Of a DNA stretch of 64,000 bases, positions 49,582-61,800 are shown in pieces (the stretch's first letter is position 1; each line of letters begins with the position of its first letter). The notes beneath the pieces are model-generated. The model was not told the origin of the DNA. It saw only the letters and a program-made list of their open reading frames with translations, and made no database searches. The DNA is from Rotaria macrura (taxonomy: Eukaryota > Rotifera > Eurotatoria > Philodinida > Philodinidae), in the NCBI GenBank assembly GCA_900239685.1, contig OENT01000455.1, positions 1 through 64,000 of the forward strand, given 5' to 3'. The position numbers and the translations under genes are program-made.

Positions 49582-49927
49582 CTGTATGGAAGATATTCTT
49601 CATATTTTGAAATATTAGAAATCAACCGTGAATTTTCATTTCTTAAGAAAAATAAATCGATCTAAAAACAACAAAAGAACTTTTCCATTAAATTTTCAAA
49701 TCATTTCAATCTAATGATAGATAGTTCATTGATAATGATTTAAAAAGAGATTCTTTTCATCTTCTGTCATTCACGCCAACGGTATATTGTCAATAGTCTT
49801 TTGTATTTTTTTTTTTTTGATAACGGAAAATACAGGATATAATCGTAAATTTAGAACATTACATATATGTGTGTTAATATAGTCGATTGCAATAGTCATA
49901 AAAATCAAAGGTTAAAATTCAAAGACG
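49582..49927. promoter_or_regulatory. Divergent promoter region, SLC25A42 / SLC35G-like
   Basis: The 346 bp between the two start codons must hold both promoters. It is AT-rich with a run of T at about 49810-49823. No TATA box or known factor site can be assigned with confidence. Confidence 0.5.
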
Positions 49928-51172
49928 ATGGAGAAAAGACGTCGTACGCATACAATCGATTCTTTACCTCCAACTCCGCAAGAGGCTGCAGCTGGTCTCG
50001 ATCCATTAGTTCAACCGATTAATGATCAAGTCGGTGCACCTGTTTATGTACGTCGACAGTCATCGGTTTTCTTCGTACCAACTAGTTCTATTATTGGTAT
50101 TGAAGATGGAATTATCGATGAAAATAAATCGAATAGAACTAAAAGATGTTTGACTTATATGGAACGTTTTTCCGGTATTCTATATGCTTTGCTTGCATCG
50201 TTTCTATTTACATGTTCTAATTTTGTATTAACACAATTGAATATTGTCATAATTCATGTTCTTATTATTAAAATGATTGTTCAAGCATTCATTTCACTTG
50301 GATTTATTATTTATAAAGGGTATCGTCCATTGCATGATTGCCATGCATTATTAGTACTGACTCGTTCAATTTTCGCTGCTTCGGGTAGTATTATGTTTTA
50401 CCTCGGCTTATCAATACTTCCTCTAGCTGATTTAACAACAATTCGTTATACACAAGTTATTTGGACGGCACTTATTGCTTTAATTGTATTCCGTGAACGA
50501 ATTACTTTAGCAACCATCTCAGCAAGTATATTAACACTGATCGGCGTTATATGTGTTGCACAACCGACATTTCTTTTTTCTCAATTCAAACACAGAAATG
50601 ACACAATGAAAGATATCTTACAGAAAACTAATAATCATGATGGTCTAATTGGCATCATACTTGCTCTATCATGTGCACTATCCATATCGATGAGTATTGT
50701 TTTGAATAAGAAATTATTACAAAAAAATGTTCGACAAAGTATAATAATGTTTTATTATTTATTAATGACTCTTATTCTATCTAGCATGGTTGAAGTTTAT
50801 AATAGATTTATATCGAGATCAAGAAATGAAAAATTTAATTTCACAACAATATTTTTAACGAGAGATTTTATATTTGCAACAATCATTGCCATATTACAAT
50901 TATTTCCAATGATACTATCACAAAAAGCAATCAAACGTGAACATCCATCTATTGTTACTGTTGTACAATCATCAGACATACTTTTTGCTATTATACTTCA
51001 AAATATTTTTTCATCAACTAAAACTAATTTATTGGCAATAATTGGATCAATATTAGTTCTAACGAGTATTGCTATTGTCGGTGGTCATAAACTTTGGTTA
51101 GATAGACAAAATCGTTCGTATATGCCAACGTCAACACAAGAAAATATACCTAATGTTGAAAAAAAAACTTAA
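49928..51172 (+). CDS. SLC35G-like EamA transporter, copy 1
   Basis: An intronless 414-residue membrane protein of the drug/metabolite transporter superfamily. The hydrophilic N-terminus (1-80) is followed by about ten membrane segments forming two EamA repeats (about 82-212 and 240-386). The signature RYTQVIWT lies at 173-180, followed by FRER and TLIGVICVAQPTFLF. The second repeat has QKAIKREHPSIV (332-343) and QSSDILFAIILQN. SLC35G1-type proteins are multi-pass carriers; the substrate is not established. It was placed in the SLC35G group on layout and motif style, not on a search. The start ATG at 49928 is the first in frame. A paralogue follows 353 bp downstream on the same strand. Confidence 0.85.
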   Translation: MEKRRRTHTIDSLPPTPQEAAAGLDPLVQPINDQVGAPVYVRRQSSVFFVPTSSIIGIEDGIIDENKSNRTKRCLTYMERFSGILYALLASFLFTCSNFVLTQLNIVIIHVLIIKMIVQAFISLGFIIYKGYRPLHDCHALLVLTRSIFAASGSIMFYLGLSILPLADLTTIRYTQVIWTALIALIVFRERITLATISASILTLIGVICVAQPTFLFSQFKHRNDTMKDILQKTNNHDGLIGIILALSCALSISMSIVLNKKLLQKNVRQSIIMFYYLLMTLILSSMVEVYNRFISRSRNEKFNFTTIFLTRDFIFATIIAILQLFPMILSQKAIKREHPSIVTVVQSSDILFAIILQNIFSSTKTNLLAIIGSILVLTSIAIVGGHKLWLDRQNRSYMPTSTQENIPNVEKKT

Positions 51173-51525
51173 CCAACATTTTTCTCTTTGAATTCTTATT
51201 TTCTTATCCAAGCTTTCAAAGGTTTTAATAAAATTCCTCTTAAAAATATTAGCAAACCTAACTCGTGCTGTTTGTCAACGTCTGCATACATGCACGCACC
51301 GACATCATTACAATATATTTTTCGAATTCCAAAAAGAATGAAGAATCCACAAACTATAGAATAGGAGAAAAAAGGAAAGTACATCAATGGTTCTCTGAAA
51401 AAATGTCGGTCCTTTTTTTTTGCGTTCAGTATGTAGAAAAGAAAACGAACGAGAGAAGAAAAATCGAGCCGTACTAGATTTATTGTTAAAGAGAAAAAGC
51501 ATCAACACAAGAAAAAGATTCTATC

Positions 51526-52773
51526 ATGAAACAAGACGTTTATGTCAATGCAGACGATGTACCAAACGACCCTATTCTTACGACCAAAGATATAGCAGCC
51601 GATGAAAATACAATTCAAAATATCGATCCATTAATCGAACCATTGATCGATACGGATGAATTAGATGAAAAAGAATTGAATGATGAAAAATTGACTAAAC
51701 TCGAAAGAAAATTTTCATCGATATTAGCTGTAGATTCACATCGACAGAGCGAAACAAATGTATTTTCTCAAATTACACGTCGATGTCGAGGTATATTATA
51801 TGCACTTCTTGGTTCATCACTATTTACATCATCCGGATTTATAATAAAACAATTACGTGTCGACTTTTTTAATGCATTACTTTGTCGATTTATTGTACAA
51901 ACATTGATTCTTACAATTTTTATTATTTACAAACGATATAAAATATTAAATGGTTCATTTAATTTAATTCTTCTACAAATTATTCGTACAATGTTAGCTT
52001 CAAGTGGTTTATTTCTATTCTATTTAAGTTATCGTTATATACCATTACCAGATTTAACAACATTTCGATATACACAAGTTATATGGACAAGTATATTAGC
52101 TGTCATTATTTTACATGAACGTATATCAATACCGACTGTATTAGCTATTATATTAACATTAATCGGTGTTATATGTGTTGCACAACCATCATTCTTATTT
52201 GGTAGAGATCAACAATTATCATATATAAATGAAACAATTCAGTCAAATTTAAATGATATCGATTTAGAATCTAATAAATCCTATCGATTTCTCGGACTTT
52301 GTCTTGCACTTGCATGTGCATTGGCAATATCTAGTAGTATTGTACTTAATAAAAAATTACTTGTATTAAAATTTCCTCAAAGTATTCTTATGTTTCAATT
52401 TTCATTTTTAAATTTATCTATACTAATCATTAATCAAATACGTAATCGTTATATTCTACATCTCTATTCAAATCAACCAATGTTTACGTGGCAATTTTTT
52501 CTAGCTGCATTCGTTTCATTAATTCAATTATTTTCTTCAACCGTAACACAAAAAGCTATCAAACTAGAACATCCATCAATTGTATCTGTAGCACAATCAT
52601 CCGATATACTATTTGCTATTCTACTTCAAAATCTATTTGCAAATGAAAAATCAAATTGGCTAGTTATAATTGGCTCATTGTTAGTTACAACAAGTATTTT
52701 TCTTGTTGGAATTCATAAATTTTGGAGTGATAGAAAAAAATTATCGCACGATATTAATAATTCAAAAATATGA
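51526..52773 (+). CDS. SLC35G-like EamA transporter, copy 2
   Basis: An intronless 415-residue paralogue of the gene just upstream, in the same orientation. It has the same architecture: an acidic N-terminus (about 1-85, rich in Asp/Glu), two EamA repeats, RYTQVIWT at 181-188, TLIGVICVAQPSFLF, QKAIKLEHPSIV and QSSDILFAILLQN. The membrane core is conserved between the copies while the N-terminal tails differ almost completely. This fits tandem duplication with free divergence of the cytosolic tail. Its 5' flank is only 353 bp, so it probably has its own short promoter. The substrate is unknown. Confidence 0.85.
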   Translation: MKQDVYVNADDVPNDPILTTKDIAADENTIQNIDPLIEPLIDTDELDEKELNDEKLTKLERKFSSILAVDSHRQSETNVFSQITRRCRGILYALLGSSLFTSSGFIIKQLRVDFFNALLCRFIVQTLILTIFIIYKRYKILNGSFNLILLQIIRTMLASSGLFLFYLSYRYIPLPDLTTFRYTQVIWTSILAVIILHERISIPTVLAIILTLIGVICVAQPSFLFGRDQQLSYINETIQSNLNDIDLESNKSYRFLGLCLALACALAISSSIVLNKKLLVLKFPQSILMFQFSFLNLSILIINQIRNRYILHLYSNQPMFTWQFFLAAFVSLIQLFSSTVTQKAIKLEHPSIVSVAQSSDILFAILLQNLFANEKSNWLVIIGSLLVTTSIFLVGIHKFWSDRKKLSHDINNSKI

Positions 52774-53550
52774 AAGCAAAACTACAAAATCACCTTAATT
52801 TGTTGTCTATCTACCTGTTATGATATTCATTCGTTAGATAATAAGTATAATTATTGTCGTTTGAATATTAAGTTCGATTATTTTCTAAATAAAAATAAAT
52901 ATCTTTTTGTAAATAATATTTAATTATAAAAGACTAAGAAAAAGAAAGACAAATAATATGTTTCGACTTCATAACTGACGATTTCAATATGCATGTTTAA
53001 ACAAGAAAATCGATTCGAATGAACACTGTTCAAGAAGAAACACTCGATTTAACTGAGAATTGCTTTGTCATATTTTTTCGTGACATATACAGTTATTCAG
53101 TACGGCAAGTAATATTCTCAGAACATACCCATTTGGCTCTTTTTTTTCTCGATTTTATAAGGTATGAATATAATTATCTCATAGATTCTATCAATTGAAT
53201 GAAATCGATACGAATATGAAAACCACATGTATTTGATAGGATCGTTTTAGAAAAAGAAAATCTAAAATACAACATACAGAAGTAATTGATACATAAGAGA
53301 AATGATTTCGTTTTCAATTATGAACACATAAAAAGACGAAAACAAGACCGAACACTAAACTAACAAAATTTATTATAATAAAAGATATGACTAAATATAT
53401 AAATTATCTTGACATAATATTCAAAAGAAAAGAAAAGAAGAAAAACACAAGATATCAAAATCAAACTGACAAGATATGAAACGAGATCAGATAAATGACA
53501 TGAGAATTGAAATAATGAACAAACAAAAACAGTGAAAAAAAAAGACACAT
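52774..53550. other. Convergent intergenic gap
   Basis: AT-rich 3' flanks of the second SLC35G-like gene and of kindlin, which converge here. AATAAAAATAAAT near 52888 is a plausible polyadenylation signal. No gene was recognised. Confidence 0.5.
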
Positions 53551-56500
53551 CTAACTATAAGCAGCTGTAAGTCGAAGGAAAAGATTTTCCTGTTGTAATG
53601 TATCATTATTATCAAACATTTTTGTTGTTAATCGCATAGCCAAGAAGATGTATGCACCAATAAATTCATGTATACATTTACTTTCGATACCATATAATGG
53701 TAAGAAATGTATTGTTTCACCATCAAATTCAATTGTTACTAAGTTATTTTCCCAATTAACATTCCATGAACGCATTCGAGATGTCCACCATGTTTTTATG
53801 GTATCGCCTGTTAATGTCATACGTAAAAGACGATTTGAAGCAATGCCAAGTAATTCCTCAATACGAAATAAGAAGTCATAAGAAAAAAAACTAATGTATA
53901 GAAATAAATCATAATATTCTACTTCTTTTTTATTCGAATCTTTAAATCTAACAATAAATGTTGTTATACCAAATTCAGGTAGAGCTTGCCATGCTTTTAA
54001 ATAATGTAATTTAGCTTCTGTGCCATCTAAATTGCTAACAGCTGCATGAGCTTCAAGGATTCTTTCAGTTAACTAGAATAGAAGAAAAAAGCAATGCTTC
54101 AATTTAGAGATAGAATCTTGAAATGATACAAAAATGTAACATATTGATAGGAAGAAAAATATTGCAAAGATAAGTAGCAATTTATTGGGTTCGAGAGGTT
54201 CGATAAAATATCTATTCTTGATATATGTTAGACAAAACTCTCATAGAAACTAACGTAAATATCATCGTTGAAATTTTTCATGAACGAGATATGCGACATG
54301 TTTCTACTTCTATCATTAAATTAATTTATTCAAATTGGGGAATGCTCATGTGTGTCAACATGTTTATTGTTTTCGGCACACGAATTCGATTAATAATTAC
54401 TCATTATAACTCAGATAAGTTCATCTATGCATACGCTTCATTTTCAGTTCGGCTGTTTGATGATACTCTTCAATACTAATACTGTTCATTATCAACGACT
54501 GAACTATAGACAACAACATATTTGACGATGAAATATCTTTTCTAATTTATAATATAATTCATCATAGGATCGTTTCATTGAATCGTTCAATCATATGAAT
54601 AATAAAATCAATACATAACCATATGTCTTCTACAATGACAAACAATAGCTAACATACATTTCATGACTAAGCAATGCATGATAAAAATAACACATTGATT
54701 CATTGTGTTTTGCCTTATCAATCAATACTAATTAGTAAACAATGCCTATCAATGATGAGTTCATCAAGCGTAGAATTATATTGTCTATGATAGTTAGACA
54801 AACACACATGTATTTATTGTCTTTTCATTGTCCGATAGATGATCGATTTTATCGTTAAACTTTCATATGTGCATCATTTTACTATTGTCATCTTTGAGAA
54901 TCCTTGAAATTGTTATGTATTTTTCTTATTGTTTTCTGATGAATCAATGCTCAGTTGGAGATGAGAACATGTTTGACGTCAACTACTCTATTTTCTATTG
55001 ACAGTATTTCAAATAGAAGCATTTTACTTGAGTAACTTGACATGTTGTTCCTTCGTGCTGTTTTTCTCTCATTAATATTTACGACTTATTCCGAAGAACT
55101 AAAATCCTAATATGATTTGTAAAGAATTTTGAATTCTACGAATAAAAATTCCGACCTCCTCCCTTTAGAGACCCACGATGAATTTAGTCATTGAAATAAT
55201 TCTTTTCAATAGAATTTTCTTATGCACACTGTCTCAATTCAAGATATCGGTCATTAGTATCCGTTCGAATTTTGACGCATATGCTTTATGTAATAATCTG
55301 CATATCAATCATTTCTTCTATTCAATGAAGATTGTCTGCTGACGGGTTTTCCGTCAGAAATATAACTTGATTATCATAAACTATACTGTTATTTATGAAA
55401 AATAATCATGTATGCATCGCATCTGACATGATCAGAACGATCTTTTAACATATCATGCCTTCGTAATGCATTATTCAATATATGGAAATGCCTTTGGCGA
55501 TGATTCATAGATATAGAATCGAATCGATCGCTCTAAATATTTCCAAATAAATGTATTTTTGACATTGAACTCAGTATGTGTACGATGAAATAAAATCATC
55601 TAACCTGTTTCATTTTATATTTTTTAAGAAACTTCACTGATACGAAATTTTCCGGTTGAATATCAAATTTATTTTGTTGTGTATTTGAATTTGTGGTTGT
55701 TGATAATGGTGATGAAGATGGTCGTTGCATATTGAGTAAAGCTAAAATTGATTCACGTTCAGTGTCATAAGATGATTCACTGATTGAGCGACCTTTGGAT
55801 GCAAGACGAAAGGCAGCCATCCATTTAGCATATTGATCTTCCTTGAAAAAAAAAATTTATTTCAAAAGTATATTTTAGATAAAAACAAATTTTCATACTG
55901 TTGAACAACGAATTAAAATTTCATTCATTCCATCAATTGATGGTATCATTAAACGAATAGCATATTTTTTCGACGTCATATTTACATCAGGTAAAACTTC
56001 ACAACCTTTAAGTGCAATTTTTTCAATAGGTGTACAACGTTGTTGTGTTTCATTTGAATAATAGGATAATTGTGTATCTCTCATAACAAACCAATAGCGT
56101 TTAAATGTTTTAAATGCAAATCTACGCGGTTTAAATAAACGTAAATAGTCGGATAATTCTTCGTTGCATGAAAATTTTTGTAACATATTATTTGCTGATT
56201 GATTTGTATTCATTGTCGATGTTCCTAATAGAGAATCTTGTAATCGTTCAAGTGCTCGATCAATATCATAATCAAGTCCATTATCATACTCATGACCGAT
56301 ATCATTATTATTCGATATAAATGCTGCCGATGATGATGATGATTGAAAGGATTGAATTTGAATTTGTAGCTAAGAAAAATGATTTTTATAGATGTATTTG
56401 ATATATGTTTATTTGAATGAAATATAAATGTAGAGAAAGTTCGCCCGATAGAATACTTCAACGATATCTAATACTTTGTATATACAAAGTTCATTGTTTG

Positions 56501-58759
56501 AAAATATTTGAAAGAAGATATCGCATAGAATATACGATGAGATTATTTACACAAAAAGAGTTTTCGAATTCTATTGAAAAATGATTTACTGTGTTGTTTC
56601 ATGAAGAAAAAAAACAATGTTGGTATAAGCTTGAAACTGATTCATTTATTCTCAAAAAGATTATACATCGTTTGAAGAGACGAAGAGCTATAACGTTTTT
56701 CTTTGTGTTTCGGTAAATATTTGTTACAAATAAAAAATAATATTTAATAAGAATAAATGCTCGTTTTCTATTAAAGCAATCCAGAAAAAAAAAAGAGAGA
56801 AGTGGCAATTGTTTGACCTTTATCATGACATTATTCCTAGAGGTCAACGTTCGGAAAAAAACAAGAATAGGCGTTTAATAGACATAGACATTAGTCGAAT
56901 CGATTCTTTTCCTAGGCAATACACATTCAAATCGAGAAAGACATTGAGTCAATCGATATCGAATGTGTAACCTTCGCAGTTGTGATTATTATTCGTCTTA
57001 TAAATTTATTAGAATACAAGTGTATTAAAAAAAAAACTCATGAAAAATCTTTAAAATAAATATATGATAGCCGAAAAATACCATTAGGAAGATATACATG
57101 ACAAAGTTGAGTCTACATTTTGTCGTGTAATGAATGATCGATGATAGAAACACAATGAGTAAGTTTGGTTTCGATTGATACATACTTCATGTTAGAATTA
57201 AACGAATTCTTATATGAAACATCAGAAGACATTCGAATAAGTTTTAATCTGGTTATTACTTTAAGATTGAATTTATAGAAAGAAAATCCTTCAGGATTAA
57301 AATAGTGAACACTATATAATTGCTCATGTTAATCTCATCACGATTCTATTTCAGGATTCATTGATATTATTACTAAATATGATAAGTAACTTCATTTATT
57401 ATGACGAGATACGATTGACATATGTGATATTTACGGTTTTCCATAAGGACATGTGTCAAGGTCCATACAAAGGTTATAATGATTTTAACATTCGTTAGTT
57501 TAAGAGAAATGAGATTCATGTTTATTTACTTGTAAAGCAGCGAACGTCATCATTTCTTCTTCTGTACAATCAATATCTTCACTTAACACCGACCATTTAG
57601 CTTGTTCATACAATTGATTTAATCTTATTGCATCGAACTAAATTTTTAAAAAAAACGACAAAACGAAAACGATGATTTCTTATTTACTTTTGGATTCATA
57701 TCATAAAATGTAAAATATTTAAAACGTAATAAAATCAAATCATTTTCATATGTATTTTGTTCCATAAGTGACTTTGATGAATCATACCATAAACTATTTA
57801 ATTTTGATTTTTCAAATAAATTAATTGGTTTATTGATTTGTGATAGAATATTTTTAACTGGTGTTATAGGTGTTCGAGCAAGATTTCCATCAATAGTTGC
57901 CATTAAACTATTGAGTGATTTCGAAAGATTTGACATTGGACGTTGATGAAATATTGATGAATCCTTTTTATATTAGATAAACAGTGAAATATTCAAGTGT
58001 CATTGGATAGTTACCATTGTATCATTGATAGGTCTGGAACGAAGTTTTGGTGTTGTTGGAGAAAATAATGTCGATGTTGTTGATGTATTATTAGCTAATG
58101 AATCACCCATAGAATTATGTCGATTGAGTGTACCAATATTATGACGTCGACGACGAGGTGATGTACGTCGTTCATGTGTGCCATTTATATTGGTTACTTT
58201 TGGTGAACGTAAAAATGAAAGTTCTTCAGCATGACGAATTCCTAGAATTAGAAGAATAACGAAAAGAAAAAACATTTGTATTTATTTGTACGACAGAAAA
58301 AAAAATAAACGTGAAAAATTTCTATTTTTACCGAGATCATTACAAAGTTTACAAACAGCAGCAAAAACTGAAACTGAGAAATCTGCATTCATAGATAAAA
58401 CACGTAGATCAGGTAACTGTAAACGAATAGATTTGTGCATGCTAGTAAATGTTAATTGAGCATCTGATTGAACACCATACTGATCAAGTGTCCATTTAGT
58501 ATTTAATAACCAAATATTTACTTTTGGCCACCAAAGTGCATAATCCGAAAAATCTTGAGATACATCTATCAATTGGCGACATAATGATTTTTACTGAACA
58601 AATAAAATGTTGATTTATATACAAACCGAGACAGTTTACAAGTTGTACCATTACTGAACCGATAGTCATCGAACCTGTCACAACAACAAGAGTTGAATCG
58701 ATAGTTAAGTTCCATGACAAAGGCCTTGGTATTGATGGTTGATTTAGTGAGATAGGCAT
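53551..58759 (-). CDS. FERMT: Kindlin / fermitin (integrin activator)
   Basis: Nine exons: 58759-58627, 58565-58332, 58241-58015, 57963-57688, 57637-57530, 56369-55899, 55841-55605, 54072-53923 and 53856-53551. They sum to exactly 714 codons (713 residues; vertebrate kindlins about 680). The N-terminal F0 region is followed by F1 ([18 protein letters not shown] near 41-58), a Ser/Thr/Asn-rich F1 insert, and F2 with SLMEQ and [16 protein letters not shown]2 is interrupted by a PH domain (about 404-500, with GCEVLPDVN and GMNEI), then F3 ([29 protein letters not shown]). Kindlins bind integrin beta tails at the membrane and, with talin, activate integrins. Introns of 1160 and 1532 bp contrast with others of about 50-66 nt. 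The conserved QW pair in F3 is SW here (642-643). Confidence 0.95.
53857..53922 (-). other. 66-nt stopless in-frame intron in kindlin
   Basis: Between NKKE and [10 protein letters not shown] the genomic frame stays open for 22 codons, mostly hydrophobic and aromatic, that have no counterpart in kindlins. The segment starts GTAGAA and ends TTGAG. Treating it as an intron restores the expected spacing (KKxxLGxxxNRL). If retained, it would insert 22 residues into F3 without a frameshift. Confidence 0.75.
54073..55604 (-). other. 1.5 kb intron of kindlin
   Basis: Intron between exons 7 and 8 (GTTAGA...TCTAG). AT-rich; no coding or repeat structure was recognised. Confidence 0.75.
56370..57529 (-). 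other. 1.2 kb intron of kindlin
   Basis: Intron between exons 5 and 6 (GTAAAT...TTCTTAG), immediately before the PH-containing exon. AT-rich; nothing recognisable inside. Confidence 0.75.
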
Positions 58760-59184
58760 TGTATTCAATGATTGCCTATCAAAATAACCCTAGATTAGAG
58801 ACAAAGAAAAATTTTGCTACCTCATGTCTATCGTTACTTATACACCAATCAGCATATTGTTTTTCATTTCTCCATTATTGTTGCCTCCTACCATTATTTA
58901 ATAAATAATATTTTTCAACAAAAAAAAAATTCATATTTTATTAGAAAAGAAATTGAATGAAATTAACATAAATTATTATTGGAAAAATTTGTTTTTATAA
59001 TTCAACATTAAAGTTATCGATGGTCATTTTGCCTCAATTGACTAACTAACGACGGACTGGTTACTTGTTTTTTTTTATTTTATTCTTTGTCTTGTGTCTT
59101 TCTAATATTCAAATATCTTCTTCATACAAGTCATAGTTGCCTTTAGATTTAAAATCGAATATCTATTTTCTTATAATAATAATA
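58760..59184. promoter_or_regulatory. Divergent promoter region, kindlin / NUTF2
   Basis: 425 bp between the start codons of two oppositely transcribed genes. AT-rich with A- and T-runs. No specific element can be assigned. Confidence 0.5.
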
Positions 59185-59682
59185 ATGAGCGATTTCAAAG
59201 CTATCGGCAAAGCTTTCATTGATTATTATTATGGTAAATTCGATGCAGGTCCACGTGAAGGTGTAGCAGCACTATTTGTAAATATTAAAAATTAAAACAA
59301 ATTCTTTTCATTGATTGCACTCTAATGAATTTATTCATTTTCAGGAGCCTGTCAATGGCATGATGAATTTCAATAATTCTGATTTTGCTAAAGGTGCTCA
59401 AGAGATTGCCGAAAAATTACGTTCATTAACATTTCAAACAATAAGTCATACAGTATCAACGATGGATATTCAACCAACATATGATAATTGTATTTTAATT
59501 GTTGTTACTGGTGCACTTAAAGTAATTGAAATTACGATACATGCGTTCTTGACTGTATATACATATGTTTTTAGGCTGATAATGATCCACCAATGCAATT
59601 TACTGAAACATTTCTATTACGGTTTATCAATAATTCATGGCTTGTGATCAACAACGTTTTTCGACTTATTCTCCATGGTTGA
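59185..59682 (+). CDS. NUTF2: Nuclear transport factor 2
   Basis: Three exons, 59185-59277, 59345-59521 and 59575-59682, join in frame to give 125 residues (human 127). The whole NTF2 fold is present: FIDYYYGKFD, then EIAEKLRSLTFQTISHTVST, DIQPTYDNCILIVVTGALK, and the C-terminal ADNDPPMQFTETFLLRFINN with NVFRLILHG. NTF2 is a homodimer that carries RanGDP into the nucleus through FG nucleoporins, sustaining nuclear import. The introns are 67 and 53 nt with GTAAAT/TTTCAG and GTAATT/TTTTAG borders. AATAAA at 59758 is a likely polyadenylation signal. It is transcribed away from kindlin. Confidence 0.95.
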
Positions 59683-59769
59683 ATACGAAACAATATCTTT
59701 ATTTTAGTACAATTAATAATAGCTATTCACAAAAAAAAAAGAGACATTGGAGACAAAAATAAAATAAAG

Positions 59770-61500
59770 CTATGCTTTCGTTTACAGAAAAAAAAAGTCA
59801 ATACGTATATATGAAGTTGAACACAAAATATCTTTAAAATTTTGTCTTATCCTTTTTATAAGTCAACAACACAGAATAAATTAATCTACTTTCATTCATC
59901 TTGTTTTTTCTTGCTATTATTATTATTACTTGTGTTTTATCAGCTACTTTACTCCTATCATCTTGATGTCATACATAATTATATAATGCTTGGAAGCATG
60001 AAAGATTTTTCTTTGAAATCAATCCAAATAATTTTTCAATTTCTCTTCGACATGCATTTAGTAGGAAGCAAATTCAAATATATCTATGAAAATAATCGAA
60101 TTTCCGATAGAGATTAAGTGCAATGTTGATAATTGTATGACGTAAAGAATTTTCCACGACTCGAACAAAATTAGACACTGGTTAGATTGCATTCTATACA
60201 TTTGTTATTCTGAACCGTTCACTTAGTGCACGTTACTTCTTTACAAACATGCACAGTAATGTATGCTTCGGGCAGAGCAGATGTTCTGCATATTTATGTT
60301 CACTGTTAGAATCACTTTGCACGTATTAAAAACAAGCAAATTTGTCTATTGCATTCTATTCATGATGATTACACATGTAATAGAGTGAAGCATTGTTCAA
60401 CAGTGGATCTTTATCGCTTAGTGTCAATCATGTAGGGCATTAGTCTACAACATTATGAATAGATTCTTAATTGATATGTCAAGTCAGACTTATTTGATTG
60501 GGAATCTAGAGGAGTCATCTTTTTGGATGTTTACTAAAATTCTAAACTTGTAGTATTGAACAGAATCATGACATCGAACTGTTTTGGTAAAATTCATTTT
60601 TCGGTCGATGGATGTACGTTCATTGAATTTTCTTAAATCGGATACTATTTAACATAATATCAGACGAAAGTTAGTTAATGGATTACATTGAGTGATGCAA
60701 ACTTTCCTATCGTAGACAAGTGATATACTGTTGAAATGAAGTAACAGGATAGTAGATCTTTTAATAACGAAGCGACCGAAAGTTTGAAGACAAAATCTAT
60801 GGATTAGAACTAGCTTTTTGTGGATCTTGCCAAATATGGAACCTAAAAATTTTGAATCTGTTTTTGTTGCAAAATAATGAAGGAATCTTCGAAAGACCTA
60901 AACAATTAGGTTGAACTGTGAGCAATATTTTACAAAATGTGATATCTACGTTAGGAAAGCTATGTTTTTCTTTTCTAAAATATGGATTTAGGAAAATTCA
61001 GAAGTTCTTGATCTATTCTCGGCAGATTTTGCTCTGTAAGCTGTTATGATTAATAATAACAGATTATTTCACTACGTTAGAACACAAGTCGACATAGAAT
61101 TTCTAAATCCGAATTCGAAAATTCTAGTTTTAATTCGAAGATTTTAATTAGTCGGAAATTTTTTCGACCCATCCAGTGCATATTTCGATAGAATTGAATA
61201 CACAAAAAAAGCTAGTTAGCGCAGCTCCGTTGGGGCTAAAATGTGGAACTCACATATCTATAGCTTCATATGCTAATAGAAAACAAAGAAAATGTAATAT
61301 GACGAATTTTTTCGCATCATCTTTCTGTGATAGGCGCCCTCTTTATCATTTTCATTGCTGCTATTCACTCGTTAGTTTCCATTTTTCGTTGTTCATTTTT
61401 CTTAATTTAACATTTTTTATAAAAAAAATTGGAAGAAGGGGCAAATAATGTTGTGAAATATGACGATAATTGAATACTGGTTGTTATGTATGTAATGGAT
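59770..61500. other. No gene recognised
   Basis: AT-rich, with short open frames lacking family features. No repeat with clear ends was found except a short inverted pair noted at 61.2-61.7 kb. Confidence 0.4.
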
Positions 61501-61524
61501 TTATACAGTGGTTTCTATGGTCTA

Positions 61525-61620
61525 AGAGGGGGGGGGGTTGGTACCCCGCTAGGGGGGACATGGTTACCCCCTTTGAGGGCGTCTGGGCTCAGTGACTTTG
61601 TCTGTAATGAAGGGGGGTGG
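61525..61620 (+). other. G-run cluster
   Basis: Three to four G-runs in about 95 bp: a ten-G run before TTGGTACCCC, a six-G run after CCGCTA, and a GGGGGGTGGG run near 61611. The patch is far more GC-rich than the surrounding sequence and could form G-quadruplexes. An open frame (61486-61800) crosses it but shows no family features. Confidence 0.6.
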
Positions 61621-61800
61621 GAAGCATCAAAATTATCACTCTTAAACTTCCACTCACTATTTTCTTCGAAAACATATGTGAGTTCCACAAAATATAAACC
61701 AGTGTTTTTCGATAGTATTGAATACACAAAAGAATATAAACCAGTGTTGCATAAACATCGAGTATTTGTGATATGGTCAGTAGTAGTTTTCTGCACATAA

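Noticed and set aside
58566-58600. Nearer CAG acceptor (about 58594) for kindlin exon 2
   Set aside because: Using it gives a 33-nt intron and the wrong frame. The GATAG acceptor at 58566 restores the conserved kindlin reading.
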